Assembly (NCBI RefSeq): GCF_029227915.1
Contig: NC_079877.1
Location: forward strand, 11,905,351 to 11,969,350
Direction of reading: 5' to 3'
Origin: Hydractinia symbiolongicarpus
Taxonomy: Eukaryota; Cnidaria; Hydrozoa; Anthoathecata; Hydractiniidae
Length of the DNA: 64,000 nucleotides
The notes under the pieces are model-generated. The model saw only the letters and a program-made list of their open reading frames with translations, searched no databases and was not told the origin of the DNA. The position numbers and the translations under genes were made by a program. Shown here one piece after another: positions 8,740 through 21,240 of the stretch; the first letter of the stretch is position 1, and each line of letters begins with the position of its first letter.

Positions 8740-11584
8740 CCCTATAATAATACAAAGAGTGTGTCCATCCATCTGTGACAGGTAGATATGATCATTTTTC
8801 TCTTATTTAACGTACATTGTTTTCATTAGCGTTTTAAGCTCTATGGGATAAAGGCAACGGGTATATCAATTTCTTTAAAAATTTTTTTGTATTTTTAAAC
8901 TTTTTAGCCCATCATTTACCCTTTTTCTGTTTTAAGAATAAACATCACATTTAACAGATAAAAGGACTATCCAATAAAGGTTTCGTATATCCACTTAAGA
9001 GAACCTATATTTTTTCCATTGTTTTTTTCCCTAAATTGATTTTTTGCGAGCCTAATTAACTAGTTACAATTAATAAAAAATTGTGCGTAATCAAAATAGG
9101 AGAAATGGGTAAGGATGATACCGATAAAGGTATTAAGAGTAAGATTCTGCGAGAGAATTATTTTTTTAAACCTAATTCTAACTATATGAATTAGCGCATT
9201 ATCAATTAGTCATCAAAAAGAAAAAATAATTGTTCACTCAAAATGCGCAAAAATAACGAAATGTCCGATAATGTAAACAAATGCAAGGTGGCGAAATTGA
9301 AAAAAATAAAATTGATTGCTTTATTTCGAAAATGTTTATTATAATAATGTTTATTATAATTTGATTTGATGAGATATAAAATATGTTACTTTTCTTATAT
9401 ATTGTCTTAACCTCTGAAGGCATCAAGGCAATGATTGGGTTTGGACGCTTATCATGCTATCGGTCAGTTAGAGTATTTTCACCGGTCACAAAAGAAAATT
9501 TAATGTAACATTTAAAAAATCTGTAAAAAATCGAACTGTCTGCCAAGACACTGAGAATTATTGAAATATGTACATTAATTTAATAAATGTTGCTTCAGCT
9601 AATTATTATTTTTAAGCAAATGCGAAAGGTGTTGTAACATAATCGCACCACGCCATGCTTTAAGAGGAGCAATGCATGAGCCGTAAGAAAGTTACTAGCA
9701 ATCTTTAGGACTTTGCATCTTCTTGCGTACGTAAACAGAAGGCATATTATCATAAATTTTTTTATTAATTGCAAAAATAAATTCATATGGCCCTTCGGTC
9801 GATTTTCCTATAGTTGTCAACCGCACACCAAGCACAGGTTATTTTATACCTGGTGAGACGTAAAGTTTGCTTCGCTGCTCTTATTCCAAGAATAGCTAAA
9901 AGTTCATGGAATGGAGAATAAATTCTTCACAACCAACCTATGCTTCTACAAATAACACGTTTAAGAACGTTTCCAGCATTCAGAAAGAAAAAGACAGGAT
10001 ATAAGTTAAACCCAGACGAAAGTACGCATAATACAAGAATTTTCTTGGGTAAGTCAATTTCGCATGATAAACTTTATTGTGGCGTTGAAATTACGAACAT
10101 AAAGGGCGTTGTTTTGGATTAAATAGCGTTGGTACCTCTTCCACAGCCTTAGGAGCGTTTATTTATGGCAGTCTTCCTCTTGTGATTATGTTTAAGGTCC
10201 ACTTTACGTTTGCACTCAAAGAATAAGGTCCTTAATAAAAAAACACTTGTATGAAGTTAAGCTAAAGCTTGCTGCTTTTTTCTACATTTTTGACTATTTC
10301 AAGCTCTCCGAAAACGTTCATTTTTCGCTTCTACCATGTTCTTCCTCAAAAATAACTTTACAATTCGTTGGAGAGCGCTTCTTAAAATAATTCTGAGTCA
10401 AAGCTTCAGTATGCTGAAGTACAATAACTGCGCTTTGAGTATAAAAAAGAAAAATGATCAAAAGTGTTAATAAAGCTAAAAACAGCTATAGCTACTGTTT
10501 TTTTTTTGTAAAAAAATGCAACAAATTTTACGAGCGAGCTTTTAAAAAAACAAACCAACAAACAAGATATATATATATATATTTCATGTTCCATCTTGTT
10601 GCAATATGGTAAATAAATAACAAAAATATTTTGTTGCGAAGTATGATCCACGTGAAAGTCATCATCATTATCTAGATAAATTTTCGACAGCATATAGAAA
10701 AATAGTCTAGTTAACTAAGATTTCTTGAGGATATCAAATTCAGTTTCTCTCAAACAAAAGCTTAGACGCAAACAAATGTCAGAGTAAATAACCTAATTAC
10801 TCTCAATCATTCATCATTATACTTAACCAATAGAATAAAATTGCCGTGGTTACGTGTTACCCTAAGAAATAAATTAAGAATTAATTATATTTGTTTGGCT
10901 GAGGCCATTTCTCTGAAAACGAAGGATTTCCCGATATTAACCACGTGAGCAAAGAAAATGGAATTAAGTAATCAAAAAGCGCGGTCACTATTCCACCGTT
11001 GGTGTTTAATAAAAATCAACAAGTGTTATTAAGCCACCGCTATAATGACCAAAATAACAATTCTGGTATCAACGAATAACTTCTCAATTGACACGCCAAC
11101 ACGTGGAGTCAGCTGACTTTCTTTTTCGTGTAAACAAGATAATAAAAAAATTTGGAGCTAGAAATTTATTTTTTAGACTTTATGTATTATAAATACATTC
11201 CATGTGTAAAATTTATATCACATTGATAATGTGTTACATTTCTGCTTTTTGTGTAATCACCTATATTATAAGGTTACATTCGTCAGTGACATGCATAGTG
11301 ATGTTTAATTTCCTTTGATGTTACCGTTAAATACATGTCTAATACATATTAAACATTACGACGTCAATAACATTCATTTAACGTGAATAACTTAACATGA
11401 ACAAATGAAAACATTACATAGATCTAAAACTTTGAGGCCATATAACTTGAAAACGAGGTGGTGACGTCATTCATTTTTTACCGTGTGGGCAACTAATAAC
11501 CTGGGATAACCTGAGATCAAAATGCTCGATTTTCTTAAACCTTAGTCACCCAATCCGTTTCGGACTTGAAGGTTTAATGACGTC
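8740..11584. other. Intergenic, gene A to gene B, left part
   Basis: No gene seen. Degenerate Helitron-like ends occur: a 5' end-like cctataataatac with CCATCTGTGACAG near 8741-8785, and a minus 3' end-like stretch near 8966-9000. A short (AT)n run lies near 10567. Confidence 0.35.
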
Positions 11585-12440
11585 TTTAAACTAGTATAGA
11601 AAGTGTTGCGGAGCGTGGGACTGAGTCCCCTTTGTTCGCAAGCGAAAAATTTTAGATGCCCCTCTCAATTGAATCGTATAATGAATCGTATAAAAAACAA
11701 AGTTCCCACGTGCTTCATGGTATCGATCAAACGGTTTCATCTTCGATTTGATGAACCATTTCCTGGACGTGCGTACAATATATATATATAACTACAATCA
11801 TCCACAAAATTATGGCTCTCCATTCCTCCTCATGTTTAACACTGACCTTTGTGACTCAGCAAGGTAAACGATTACATGTGACATACCTTTATGAACGTAC
11901 TATCTGCAAAATATCTAGCTAGCTAGCTATGTTCTTTTTTTGCTGACTTTCTAAACTTTTTAGTTCTTGGTTTTTGGAATAAAATTGCCAGCAGAGACAA
12001 GAAATTTTGTGGATGATTGTAGCTAGAACAAGCTATGTGATGGGACATTCCTACAGAGTAGAATTATCTCACTCACTCACTGGTGTAGTATATGTAGAAT
12101 TATCTCACTCACTCACTGGTGTAGTATATGTATAGTTAGAAAATCTGTCCAAAAGAATTTTTCTATGCTGCTATTATGTAGCTAATTTTATGCTAGCAAA
12201 AATAGCTAATTTTATGTTAGCTACATTGGTAGTTTTATCCCAGTTAAGTAGTTAATTCTATGTTAGCTTTGTAGCTAGTGTATTATGGTAGCTATATGGC
12301 ACTGTTTGCTCTTTTTTATGCTAGCTAGTTAGCATAAAAATGGGCAAACAAGAAGTAGCTAGGTAGCTATAGCTATATGCTATCTAAGTTCTATTATTAT
12401 TCCAGCTAAGTCGGCAGTTTTATGCTAGCTAGCTTTAGGT
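11585..12440 (+). repeat. Interspersed repeat, copy 1
   Basis: Blocks starting gtagaaagtgttgcggag-like, then a tcatccacaaaattatggct block, then TTTTATGCTAGCTAGC and TTAGGTGTGAG recur in the same order at about 30645-31515. It contains many AGCTAGCT motifs and a tandem 36-bp duplication (tctcactcactcactggtgt) at 12065-12130. Class unknown. Confidence 0.5.
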
Positions 12441-12886
12441 GTGAGAAAGGCGAAGATGTAAGAAAATAGTGATATATTAGCTAGCTAAACATACCCTTTC
12501 TTCGTTTCTTGAAAATGCCCTTCCGTCCATTACGACTAACAAGCCAATATGGCCATATCAACGCAATTTTCATTTCAAGCGCTATGTATCTGGAGAAATG
12601 TCACGTGATATTAGTAAGAGTGACCGTGGCTAAAGCTCTGTGCCGACCTGATCTTAACTGAAAACGGCGTGTCTCGACCAACCAGATTTTCACGGAAGAA
12701 ATGACCATAAAAAATATTTGGGTAAGTGGGTCATAAACGCCCACGTTTTCATCAAAATTTTACGTACTAGGGGGAAACGCGGAAATTTGTCACGCTCTAA
12801 TATATTTATGGGAACGAGGAAAATAGCTCCGTTCGAGCAATGGCTCTCTCTCCGCAAAAATCATTTTACCTCTAATATTTTGAACT

Positions 12887-13205
12887 AGCCGGGAAAACCG
12901 GCGTCGAAACGCCGGCGTAACACACAAGCAAGGGTGTAAGCCACAAGCCAAGGTGTGACCCAGCGTTGAACACCCCAAGGCGCGTTTAATAAGAACGACA
13001 TACTGCGTGACACGGTCAGGTGGAGCGCTTTTGTACAGGTATGCAGTATATCGTAAATCAAGTGAAGTGTATACACCATTGTAGTTTTGCGACTGTAACA
13101 TATTTTTCAAAAAATAACTTTTCCTCAACAAAGGCTGAAATAAAAACACAGTTTATAACCGTTGTCACTCCGTCATAGCAAAAACAATCGGTCAATATTA
13201 TTTTA
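12887..13205 (-). mobile_element. Helitron-like repeat family, copy 1
   Basis: On the minus strand it ends in a GCCGGTTTTCCCGGCTAG hairpin/CTAG followed by T. Internal blocks (gacacggtcaggtg, gtacaggtatgcagtat, gtcatagcaaaaacaatc on plus) recur at 20645-20935, 21030-21240 and inverted at 29215-29510. Non-coding. Confidence 0.5.
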
Positions 13206-13378
13206 CTAGTCGTTGCCCGTGGAAAAATCCACGGGTTCGCCCGTCCTTTATATTTACCCGTCGCAACAAAGTGGATAAAAATATATCGCATTTGATATTC
13301 GTGTTTCCGTAACATTATTTTCAAACTCAGCGGGGGGTCCGCGCAGAGACAGACAGACGACGGCTATTATTATAGAGA
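13206..13378 (-). mobile_element. Minimal Helitron, 173 bp
   Basis: On the minus strand it starts TCTCTATAATAATAGCCGTC at 13378 after A and ends CCCGTGGATTTTTCCACGGG, CAACGA, CTAG at 13206, followed by T. The ends are those of the longer Helitrons at 3714-5757 and 49371-51894. It is nested in the surrounding repeat. Confidence 0.7.
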
Positions 13379-14552
13379 TTAATCGTGACACCGGGCTACG
13401 CGCTTAGTACAGTTAAACAGAGTTGAACAGGCGCATAGGGTCAATACTCCTTTGAAAAAAGCTCTTTCGCAGACGCTGTTTAAATAAAAACACAAGAAAC
13501 AGTCCATTGCTAATACAGGCTGAGTGGTTATTCCAGGTAGGCAGTGTTGCACATTCGTGCTGGCGTAAGTTTAAAATTAATTGTCACAGTCCATTGGCGT
13601 AACAGCCTTTTTCAAAAAAACAGTCTGTTGCTAACACCGGGTTAAGCGTTTAGTACAGTTAAAGAAAAGAGTTGAAGAGGCGTAATACCATCTTCCAAAA
13701 CAACTTTATCGCAATTCGCCCATCATTACCCCTCAAGCTAAACCGATTACTCAACCATTTTGTTTGCAGAAAAAGTCTTCAGGAAAATATTAAAAGATGT
13801 AGCTACCTAGCTAACTGCATTTAGCATAAGAATTATTGCTTAAGAATATTGTTGTAGCCAAACTGCATTTTTACAATCTCACTTTTTAGCCAAATATATG
13901 GGCTAGCTAAATGGCTACATCCTGAACATAAAAAATGTTGGATCGGATAAAAAGCTCCTATACCAAACAGAATGGTAAAAAGTAAGGCTGTAGCTAGCTA
14001 GCTAGCCTTCACAATATTTGTTCCTATAGCCCAAAATCCTAAAACTGGTGCATCTGCACGTAGCTAAAAAACAGGACAATATATTTATCTTAACATTGAA
14101 AACAAACAGAAAACAAATATTCAAAAAATATAAAGATTTTAGAAAATGAAAATGAAGAAAATAAAATTAATTGAGCGCCTATTGTATGCTTGATGCTGTA
14201 CCCTAATCTAGTCCCTTTTCTTGATGCTTTGGTTGTCGCTGTCCTCCGAGACTTGCAAGAAATGTTTAAACTAACTTTATTTTCCCTAGACATGTATCTT
14301 AATTTGGGGAAGCACCAACGTCTGAATTTCCCTAACCCAAATTTTCAAGGGCATTTTAAGTTAGCGTACTAACAACTGACAACTAGTTTCAAATTTTCTA
14401 CTATTTTTCCGTGATTTGAACGTGTGAACAAACCGGACAAACTTTTCTACTGTCAGGAATATCACGAATACTGTAACCATAAGACCAGGTATAATTATTA
14501 ATAAACCACTTAAGATGTTTAGTGTACAAAGCATGTATAATGTATGCTGAAA
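13379..14552. other. Repeat remnant and gene B 3' flank
   Basis: 13385-13720 holds blocks (gtgacaccgggc, gcttagtacagttaa) shared with the inverted repeat at about 29140-29260. 13720-14552 is AT-rich flank leading to the gene B stop. No gene seen. Confidence 0.35.
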
Positions 14553-14767
14553 TTAATAAGTTTGTTTTGACATATTTTCTGTTCCAATTTCTGAATACTC
14601 ATTGACTGTTGTTGGTGATAAATCGGCATAAACAATTTCCTCTCTTGCTTCCAATTGAAGGCCTGTATAATGAGATGTTGTTGTAGGAAATAATTCATAA
14701 TCTTGGCTATCTTTAGTTCCGTCGTCTTTTCTTGTGCTTTGCTTATTTCTACTATTACCTCCAGTTC
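14553..14767 (-). CDS. Gene B exon: cytoplasmic tail
   Basis: ctag acceptor, TAA stop at 14553-14555. The tail has DYELF, SHYTGL, IVYADL and NEYSEI with the same x9 and x7 spacing as gene A. Both SHYTGL and IVYADL fit the ITIM consensus. An extra C-terminal Tyr (KQTY) distinguishes it. Confidence 0.72.
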
Positions 14768-14843
14768 CTAGAAATGTAATTGTGCTAGGCAATTCAAAAT
14801 TAAAAGCTACTACACTGAAACTGTAATAATAAAAGATGTTCAC

Positions 14844-14945
14844 CTCTGAGCTTCTTAAACCCATAAATACATATATTTGCTATTTGCGTGATAACCAGCG
14901 TTATAATTATTGTTACCAAAAATTTCTTGGTATCCAAACTTTTCA
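14844..14945 (-). CDS. Gene B exon: transmembrane segment
   Basis: 102-base exon between cttag and GTGAAC. It encodes DTKK, a hydrophobic helix with VTIIITLVITQIANICIY, and GFKKLR. Confidence 0.72.
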
Positions 14946-15035
14946 CTAAGAAAAATATATATAGTGGAAATTCAGATGTAACAAGAGTCCCTACATATTC
15001 ACATTACTTATTTTGATTAAAAAAGTCGCATATAC

Positions 15036-15344
15036 CTTCAAACGGTATAGGATGTTTACAAGTATCTGCGGCCTTTGTAGATGGTACTGGAGTTGTTAAA
15101 CTGATATTCACTTTTGTTTTCTGGCCGTGTTTATATTTGTATGAAGCCCAAATAACTACATTGGAAATATTAAATATGTTGCATAGAGCGTAATGTGTGT
15201 CGGTTGTATTATGAATACCACTTTTTTCACCAAAATGAATATGGTAAGTCAGTGCACAATTTCCAGTTGCTTCACTTGTCCATGTACCATTTACACAATC
15301 ATTATCTCTGTAAAAGATTACTTTCCGGATTTTTCGAGGCCAAA
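15036..15344 (-). CDS. Gene B exon: domain 3
   Basis: 309 bases, open. NDCVNGTWT, TGNCALTY, YALCN, VIWASYKYKHGQ and DTCKHP align with gene A domain 3. Acceptor tttag, donor G|GTATAT. Confidence 0.72.
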
Positions 15345-15417
15345 CTAAAAGCATTAACTACATTTCAAACTGTGATGTCAAACGAAGATAAGAAATAATT
15401 TTCAAAGTAGACATTAC

Positions 15418-15720
15418 ATGTTACACTAATTACTGCTTCTCCTGTAATCATTTCATTCGCACCATTAGCATTGAAAATAATCTTTGTTCCACAATGTTTA
15501 CGAGTAAGAGAGCTGTGAGTTCTATAAATATATCGATAGCGCCTTGTAAAAGTTTCCATGTATCGAATGTCGGTAGAATATGAATACCCTAGTTCGTTCT
15601 CCATTTTCCAAGTCAAAATAGGTTTTGGATTTCCACAAACCTCGCTTAGGAAAGATAATTCTTTTCCTTCATTGACAATGTAACTTGACTTTAGAGAGAT
15701 CCCACATACGTCAGGTCCAC
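15418..15720 (-). CDS. Gene B exon: domain 2
   Basis: 303 bases, open. GGPDVCGISL, EVCGNPKPILTWK, KHCGTK and NANGAN are visible. Acceptor tttag, donor T|GTAATG as in gene A. Confidence 0.72.
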
Positions 15721-15724
15721 CTAA

Positions 15725-18321
15725 ATTAACAAGTGAAACAAAGCACAAGCTTCTACCAAATACACAAGTATCAAGTTTTACTTAATTCTGTTTTGCTTAG
15801 TTATAAAGAATTAAGCATAAAGTCGTTCTTATTAATTTCCCCCGGCGAAGGCAGAATCTTCAAAATCGGCTTGGGAGACAGAAAGATAGGTAGAGACAGC
15901 CCAGATGCTTCAAAGTTGATGGTATGCAGGCTATTGGAAGAGTTACTCGCCGAGTTGCTAGCTGATTTTCTAGAAAAGTTTTTCTACTGTTACTATATAG
16001 GCTAACCGCTAAGTTGATTTTTTCTTGCTGTTTTCTGTTTACTCAGCATTCATTTTTTCATTTTTTTGGTTAAAGTATATAGTATATATGTAAAAATGTC
16101 TCTAAAGAGTTAAGGCGTGACTCAAAAAATTTGTTAACGTCCTTTTGAGCGACTTAAATAGGTTCGCTCGATCAGAAAAAAAAGGTGCATATTTTCCAAA
16201 ATGTTCGATCATCCACTCAACTACCTGACCCTTTCTTCGTCTACCCTCTTCACGCCGGCCTTAATTCCGCCCTTGGGAAAATTGGTGTAATACCCATCAC
16301 CGTGCAAAAATTAACGCTGCTTACGACTGGCATAAAAAGCCCCCTTTTATTATGTGAGAGAGGTAAGGCGTAAAATTAAGTAGAAACCATTTTCACTTTC
16401 CTTTTACTTTTTCATCGAAATAAAAAATAAATTGCACGTGCGCATTAATATAATTTAAGCTTTAGAACTTTAGAAATGAGTTTCTTATAAAAAAATATAA
16501 GTAACCTCCTCAAATTCTCTTTTTTTACATGTTTTTATACTGCACTAACACCTTTGTGTTGCAAACACAACCAATTAGTTTTTGGAAGGTGCAATAACTA
16601 AAGCATTGTCTTATACAGAGACAGTAATTGAATAGCCACATGTCATTAATTCAGTTTGTAATGAAATTGTATTTTTGCGCCTCATTATCCAAATATTCTC
16701 TTTTTCAGATCAGACGTTATCAAAACATCGACAATAAACATTTTAAAAAAATATTGAGCGATAGAGTAAAGTTTTAAACGCCTAGATACTGAAACATTCC
16801 AATGCTAATTGCTAAACAAATGAAATATTGAACTATATACTTAGTGATTTCAGAAGTTATTATACTCAAATCGGCAATTTTACATAACAAGTCTTTTATC
16901 CAGAATTTCGAAGGTATTGAGTTAAAAAATTTATTTTTTAAAAGAAATATTACTCTCTACAAAATCTGTGATTTTGATGTTTTATTTATTCAGTTGTATT
17001 GTTTATACACTTTTATAAGAGTCAGAAAATTTGGCTATATGTTCTTAGCTTTTTACTTGTTAAGCCTGGAACTTTAGAGTATATTACAAATTTTTGAGAC
17101 CTGAATTCTACCAATTGATTCTGCGAAAATGTCTGCATTCAAAAATATCTCTCATCTTTTTTTGAGAGAGAAAGAGAAAATCGATAAATGTCAGTCTTGT
17201 CATTGTTGTTATTTCATTGTTATTATTCAATAACTTTTAGCCTTATTTTTGCTCTTATAAAATTGTTTTTATAGCAAAAAGAAATGTATGTAATTTAAGT
17301 TACCCATGATTTAAAGTTACAATAACAATGGAGAATTGAACTTTAAAAATTTAGAATATTCGATGATTTTTTTCCACCCAGATTACTTCTGAGATTAAAG
17401 CTAATGGCGGAAATCTTTAAGCCACAGGGCTTCTTGTTTTGTTGTTATTTTTCGGCAAAACCTGAGCTTGTGTTTTTATTAAATAGCTCTGCTGAAAAAA
17501 AGCATGTAAATAATATAATAATTAAGCTAATGTGATACGTGTAAGTAGTATGGGGAAAAGAATAAATGTTCTCGGACCACAAAGAGGTTGTCAGAACGAG
17601 AAGAAGAGTTCTGAGAACGTGATTTGACTCACATGTTGTTTTAAATATTTCTTCTGAAATTTACTCACAATTATCTAGTATTTAGCAATTATATTCGTGT
17701 ATCATAGCTTGGGTGAAGATTTAAAGCATTACTTATTGTTGTTGCCATTATTATAAGGCTACTTTCATCTGCTTCTGACAGGCAAAGTGGATGCTTTGAT
17801 TCTCATAAACAATATAGCCGCAACAGTATGTCTGTTTTGTTAATGAAGGTCGGCAGTTTATTTAACAGCAGTAGATTGCTTATATACAAACATTTTACTG
17901 AGAAAAAATAATTTTGATGTGCATTTTGTGTTTGTTCGGGCAGGAAAAGAGGTTTTAAAAGAGCAGAGGCTTTAGAATGAAACACTACTGTTAAGGAAAG
18001 ATTTGAATATTATTAAGCAAGGCAAACTCTAGATAAGCAAGCACTCTTGCTCTAACGGTTGTGTACACTCTTTTCTTCTTCCGGACTGGCAACATTTTTT
18101 TATCGCTTGATCATAAAATTTATTAGGGTTTAGGAAAAGTTTACTAGGGAAATCTTAGGTATTAAAAGTAACAATATACAAGGTGAAGCTAGAAAGTATA
18201 AATGGTGCCACTATAAACCCTATACCATAAATTTAGTAGTGATAAAGTTTTTTGAAATCGTTTTGGGTTGCTTTTTAAGCAATCTGTTGAAAGGAGAACA
18301 AAATATATTTATATATTTAAT
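15725..18321. other. Gene B intron
   Basis: AT-rich sequence between the domain 2 exon and the domain 3' exon. I see no exon, RNA gene or clear mobile-element end in it. Confidence 0.4.
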
Positions 18322-18605
18322 CTAAATCTTGTGTGGTGGGCAGGGTGGTCTAGTTGATGAGAAAACATCCTGGCTTTTATCTCCACGTTGATTCTTGTCT
18401 ATCCCTCTGATGTTGACAGATGTGGTTCTTAGTATTTCTTGGGAACAAATTTTAAAAGTATTGCCAGTTACTTCAAACGTATTTCCAGTATTAAAAGTGA
18501 GTTGATATGTTACTTTACAATTTCCAGTATCCTCTGTTTTCCAATTCACATGGACACAATTATCTTGATGGTAATATGCTATGGCAGTTGCAACTGCTGG
18601 TGTAA
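18322..18605 (-). CDS. Gene B domain 3' exon with own stop
   Basis: Acceptor tttag, phase 1. It encodes TPAVAT, then QDNCVHVNWKTEDTGNC (parallel to NDCINGTWTSEGTGNC of domain 3), KICSQE, an RGD within NQRGDKSQ, and a Pro/Cys-rich end RPPCPPHKI before TAG. No hydrophobic segment or GPI-like tail follows, so a product using it would be secreted. Compared with domain 3 it is diverged but clearly related. Confidence 0.6.
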
Positions 18606-18749
18606 CTAAAAAAAATATACACTATCTAGTAGGTAGTGATGCTGTTTAAAAACTTTAATAATGTATCATACACACGTTTGTTATATTAAAAAATTAATTT
18701 TTATTTACACGTAAATAATATACAGCATAATGGCAAAACAGTCACTCAC

Positions 18750-18971
18750 AATTGATGTTGATCATCGTTTGTCCAATTACTTTACCATTGCTGCCAAAGG
18801 CACGAAAATCTATTATGTGACTGCATTTTGTTCTAGTTAATGCTTTTGTTGTAAATGTGTTATGACAAGTTCTTGTCATGTTTTCTATCAAAACATAACT
18901 TTCGGATGGCATATATGTACTGTCGCTTGACATTTTCCACTGAACATTTGGTTGAGGATTGCCACAAACAT
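18750..18971 (-). CDS. Gene B domain 2' exon, 5'-truncated
   Basis: Contains DVCGNPQPNVQWKM, RTKCSH and ends MININ with donor T|GTGAGT. About 28 N-terminal residues, present in the relic at 55873-56108 (GGPLFCG start), are missing. The break joins sequence that normally lies just downstream of domain 1. A possible acceptor (ttcaag) keeps phase 1; whether it is used is unknown. Confidence 0.5.
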
Positions 18972-19036
18972 CTTGAATAAATGGTTACAACAACAAGTCA
19001 ATAAACTGTCAATGATAACAAAAGTTTTTAACTAAC

Positions 19037-19387
19037 CTTTAACATTCGTGATAGATGCAGTATGATTAACAGCAATAACACCTGACGCCGTGTTGAATAC
19101 AGCTAATAATGTAAAAGACTTCACTTCATTGTATCGGATTTTTTTGATGAACATTTTATATATATCATTTAAAAGGCTTGCTGATAATCTACCACCAAAT
19201 TCTCTTTTACCAGCCTCGGTTACTGTTCCAGACTTGTCATCTATTACTAGCACACCAGCTTCATACAATTGGACACCAAATAAAGTTTCTTTTGGCTGAT
19301 TAGTTTCCATTTTTCAACTTAATTCTGCAGTTGTGTTAACAAGTGTTTCTTTCTTTCTTGTAATAGCTTCAACTGACCCAGACATTG
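19037..19387 (-). pseudogene. Gene B domain 1 exon with TGA
   Basis: 351 bases, the same length as gene A domain 1, with SGSVEAI, FGGRLSAS and YKMFIKKIRYNEVKSF. The codon TGG of SWRV is TGA here (19314-19316), removing the core tryptophan. The rest is open and both splice sites are intact, which suggests a recent mutation. Confidence 0.72.
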
Positions 19388-20254
19388 CTATAAAAATTAA
19401 AAATTACAATTAGTTATGTTAATTTAATTATCAAATCTAGTCAAGTGCTGTGGTCTAGATGCAATATTTTAATGTGCATGCAATGAAATTTTGCATAAAA
19501 CGGCATATCTCAAAATATATTGTAGTAAAACATAAGTAGTATATAATTCCTTCTGTAACTTCATTCCCTAGTAGGATTGTAGGATTATTTGTTGATGATA
19601 CAGAATCGGTAAAAACATACTCTCGTTCAGAGAAATACGACTGATGAACGCTTGGTATATTATGTTCAACTTTTATCCATAGCCCAATAAAAATTGCAAT
19701 TTCCAGCTCTTTCAACTTGCAATTTTTGTAGCCTGGACAGGCTTCTGCTTATTATTTCTTGTCATTCGTTTGAACGAAGGATGTTTCCAAACCTTGTTTC
19801 TAATTGTGCAATGCTTTTCTTATTTAGGCAATATTTGTTTGTTTGTAAACAACTTTTATGAAGTTTTTTTGCCCCAGATAAAGTTGCATAATTATTTTGA
19901 GTGTTCTGCCGTCAAAGAACATTCTTTTTCTCTAAAGTTGATTTTTTTTTATTAATTTAAGTACGGTTGCATCAGTTCAAAACTTATTTTTTAAACATTA
20001 AAAATGTTTAATGTTCTGAACGAAGATATATTATACCACATAACTTAGACATTGTGAACATATCTTGTCTTGAATAATCTGACACGTGTATATGCTGACT
20101 TTAAATTAACATACTTCATTAGATTATTCATAAGTCAGTACAGTGCTAATAAAACATGTCTGAAGCTACCGTCGTATAAAATATTTCGGTCATAAAAGCA
20201 ATATAAAAATGACAACTATTTCATTGATTCATTGATTTACATTGATTCACTTAC

Positions 20255-20327
20255 CTGTTTTCAACATTACCAAAACTGTTAAACAAATATAAAGGTTCTT
20301 CTTTTTTACACCTTCTAAGGCTGTCAT
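20255..20327 (-). CDS. Gene B exon 1: signal peptide
   Basis: ATG at 20325-20327, 24-residue leader starting MTALEGVKKKNLYICLTVL and ending ACAG|GTAAGT in phase 1. Close to the leaders of genes A and F. Confidence 0.68.
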
Positions 20328-20336
20328 TTTGTCTGA

Positions 20337-20574
20337 GATAATGTCAAAGTTCTTTCTTACTTTAACAATTGCGTTTATTTATTGTATCGTAATTTAACCA
20401 TAATTGCTTACAATTGTAATAAAGAAAGAAAAAGTGAAATTTCATTTTAAATGCTTTCTATAATGAAACGTTTTTATTTCAGATAACATTTTTCAATCGA
20501 ACTATAGGGGTGAGTTTAGGGGGCTGGGAAACTAAGAAACACCATGAGAGGAAAAAATTTGCATTTTATATAAA
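20337..20574 (-). promoter_or_regulatory. Gene B conserved promoter / 5' UTR block
   Basis: GAACTTTGACATTATC (minus) at 20337-20352 and TATATAAA-type box (plus ttttatataaa 20564-20574), in the same order as in genes A and F. The block between also aligns with gene F (agtgaaa, tcattttaa). Confidence 0.5.
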
Positions 20575-20644
20575 TTACAGTTAATAAAGAAAAACTTGTT
20601 AGATTGCAATATATAAGAACATGCGTAAGAATAATGTTGGAACT

Positions 20645-21240
20645 AGCCGGAAGACCCGCGTCTAAACGCCGGGTGAAGCCACAAGTAACTGTTGTTGAAC
20701 ACCCTTAGAACCGCTTATGAAAAACCGCAAACTGTGCGACACCGTCAGGTGAAGTGCTTTAGTACAGGTATGCAGTATGTCGTGAATCGAGTTAAGCGCA
20801 ATAAACATTATAGTGCTTCTGGTGTAATATATTTTTCAAAATACAACTCTACTGAAGCTCTAGTCAAATTAAAAACATAGTGTACAACCCTTTGTTATCC
20901 CGTCACAGCAAAAACAATCAGCCAATGTTATTTTATTTTGCAAAATAAGTTTCAGTAACATAAACAACGCTTACTACAGGTAAACCCTGACGCACATGTT
21001 TTTTTGGCTTAATATTACAAAACACAGGATACACTCTGTTGAAACGCCGGTTAAAGCCATAGGGAACTGAGTTACCCAACGTTGACACCCGGATGAGTGA
21101 TTAATAAGAACCGTCAACTGTGCCATACATTCAGGTAAAGCGCTTTAGTACAAGTATATTTCTGAAACTAAAGGTTTAATAAAAACACAAATTACAATTC
21201 GTTGCTACCACGTCATAGCAAAAACAGCTGACCAACCTTT
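20645..21240 (-). mobile_element. Helitron-like repeat family, copies 2 and 3
   Basis: 20645-20935 repeats the 12887-13205 family, including the CTAG end at 20645 and the gtacaggtatgcagtat block. 21030-21240 is a more degraded adjacent copy with gaaacgccggtt and gcgctttagtacaa. Further right, gagacagacagacgg near 21450 resembles a Helitron 5' region. Confidence 0.5.

Larger units (their letters stand above)
14553..20327 (-). pseudogene. Gene B: Alr-like receptor with nonsense codon and extra domain 2'/3' pair
   Basis: Same design as gene A. Exons: signal peptide 20255-20327, domain 1 19037-19387, domain 2 15418-15720, domain 3 15036-15344, transmembrane 14844-14945, tail 14553-14767; 451 codons in one frame except for a TGA at 19314-19316, where gene A has the TGG of SWRV. 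Inside the domain 1-domain 2 intron lies another pair, domain 2' (18750-18971) and domain 3' (18322-18605), which ends in its own TAG. The route signal-D1-D2'-D3' also sums to a whole number of codons (310). Because D1 is phase 1 on both sides, skipping it would avoid the stop. It may be a pseudogene, a null allele or a gene that omits domain 1; RNA data would decide. Confidence 0.68.

Noticed and set aside
12790-13324. Three overlapping minus-strand ORFs
   Set aside because: They lie in a multi-copy Helitron-like repeat whose other copies do not keep the frames.
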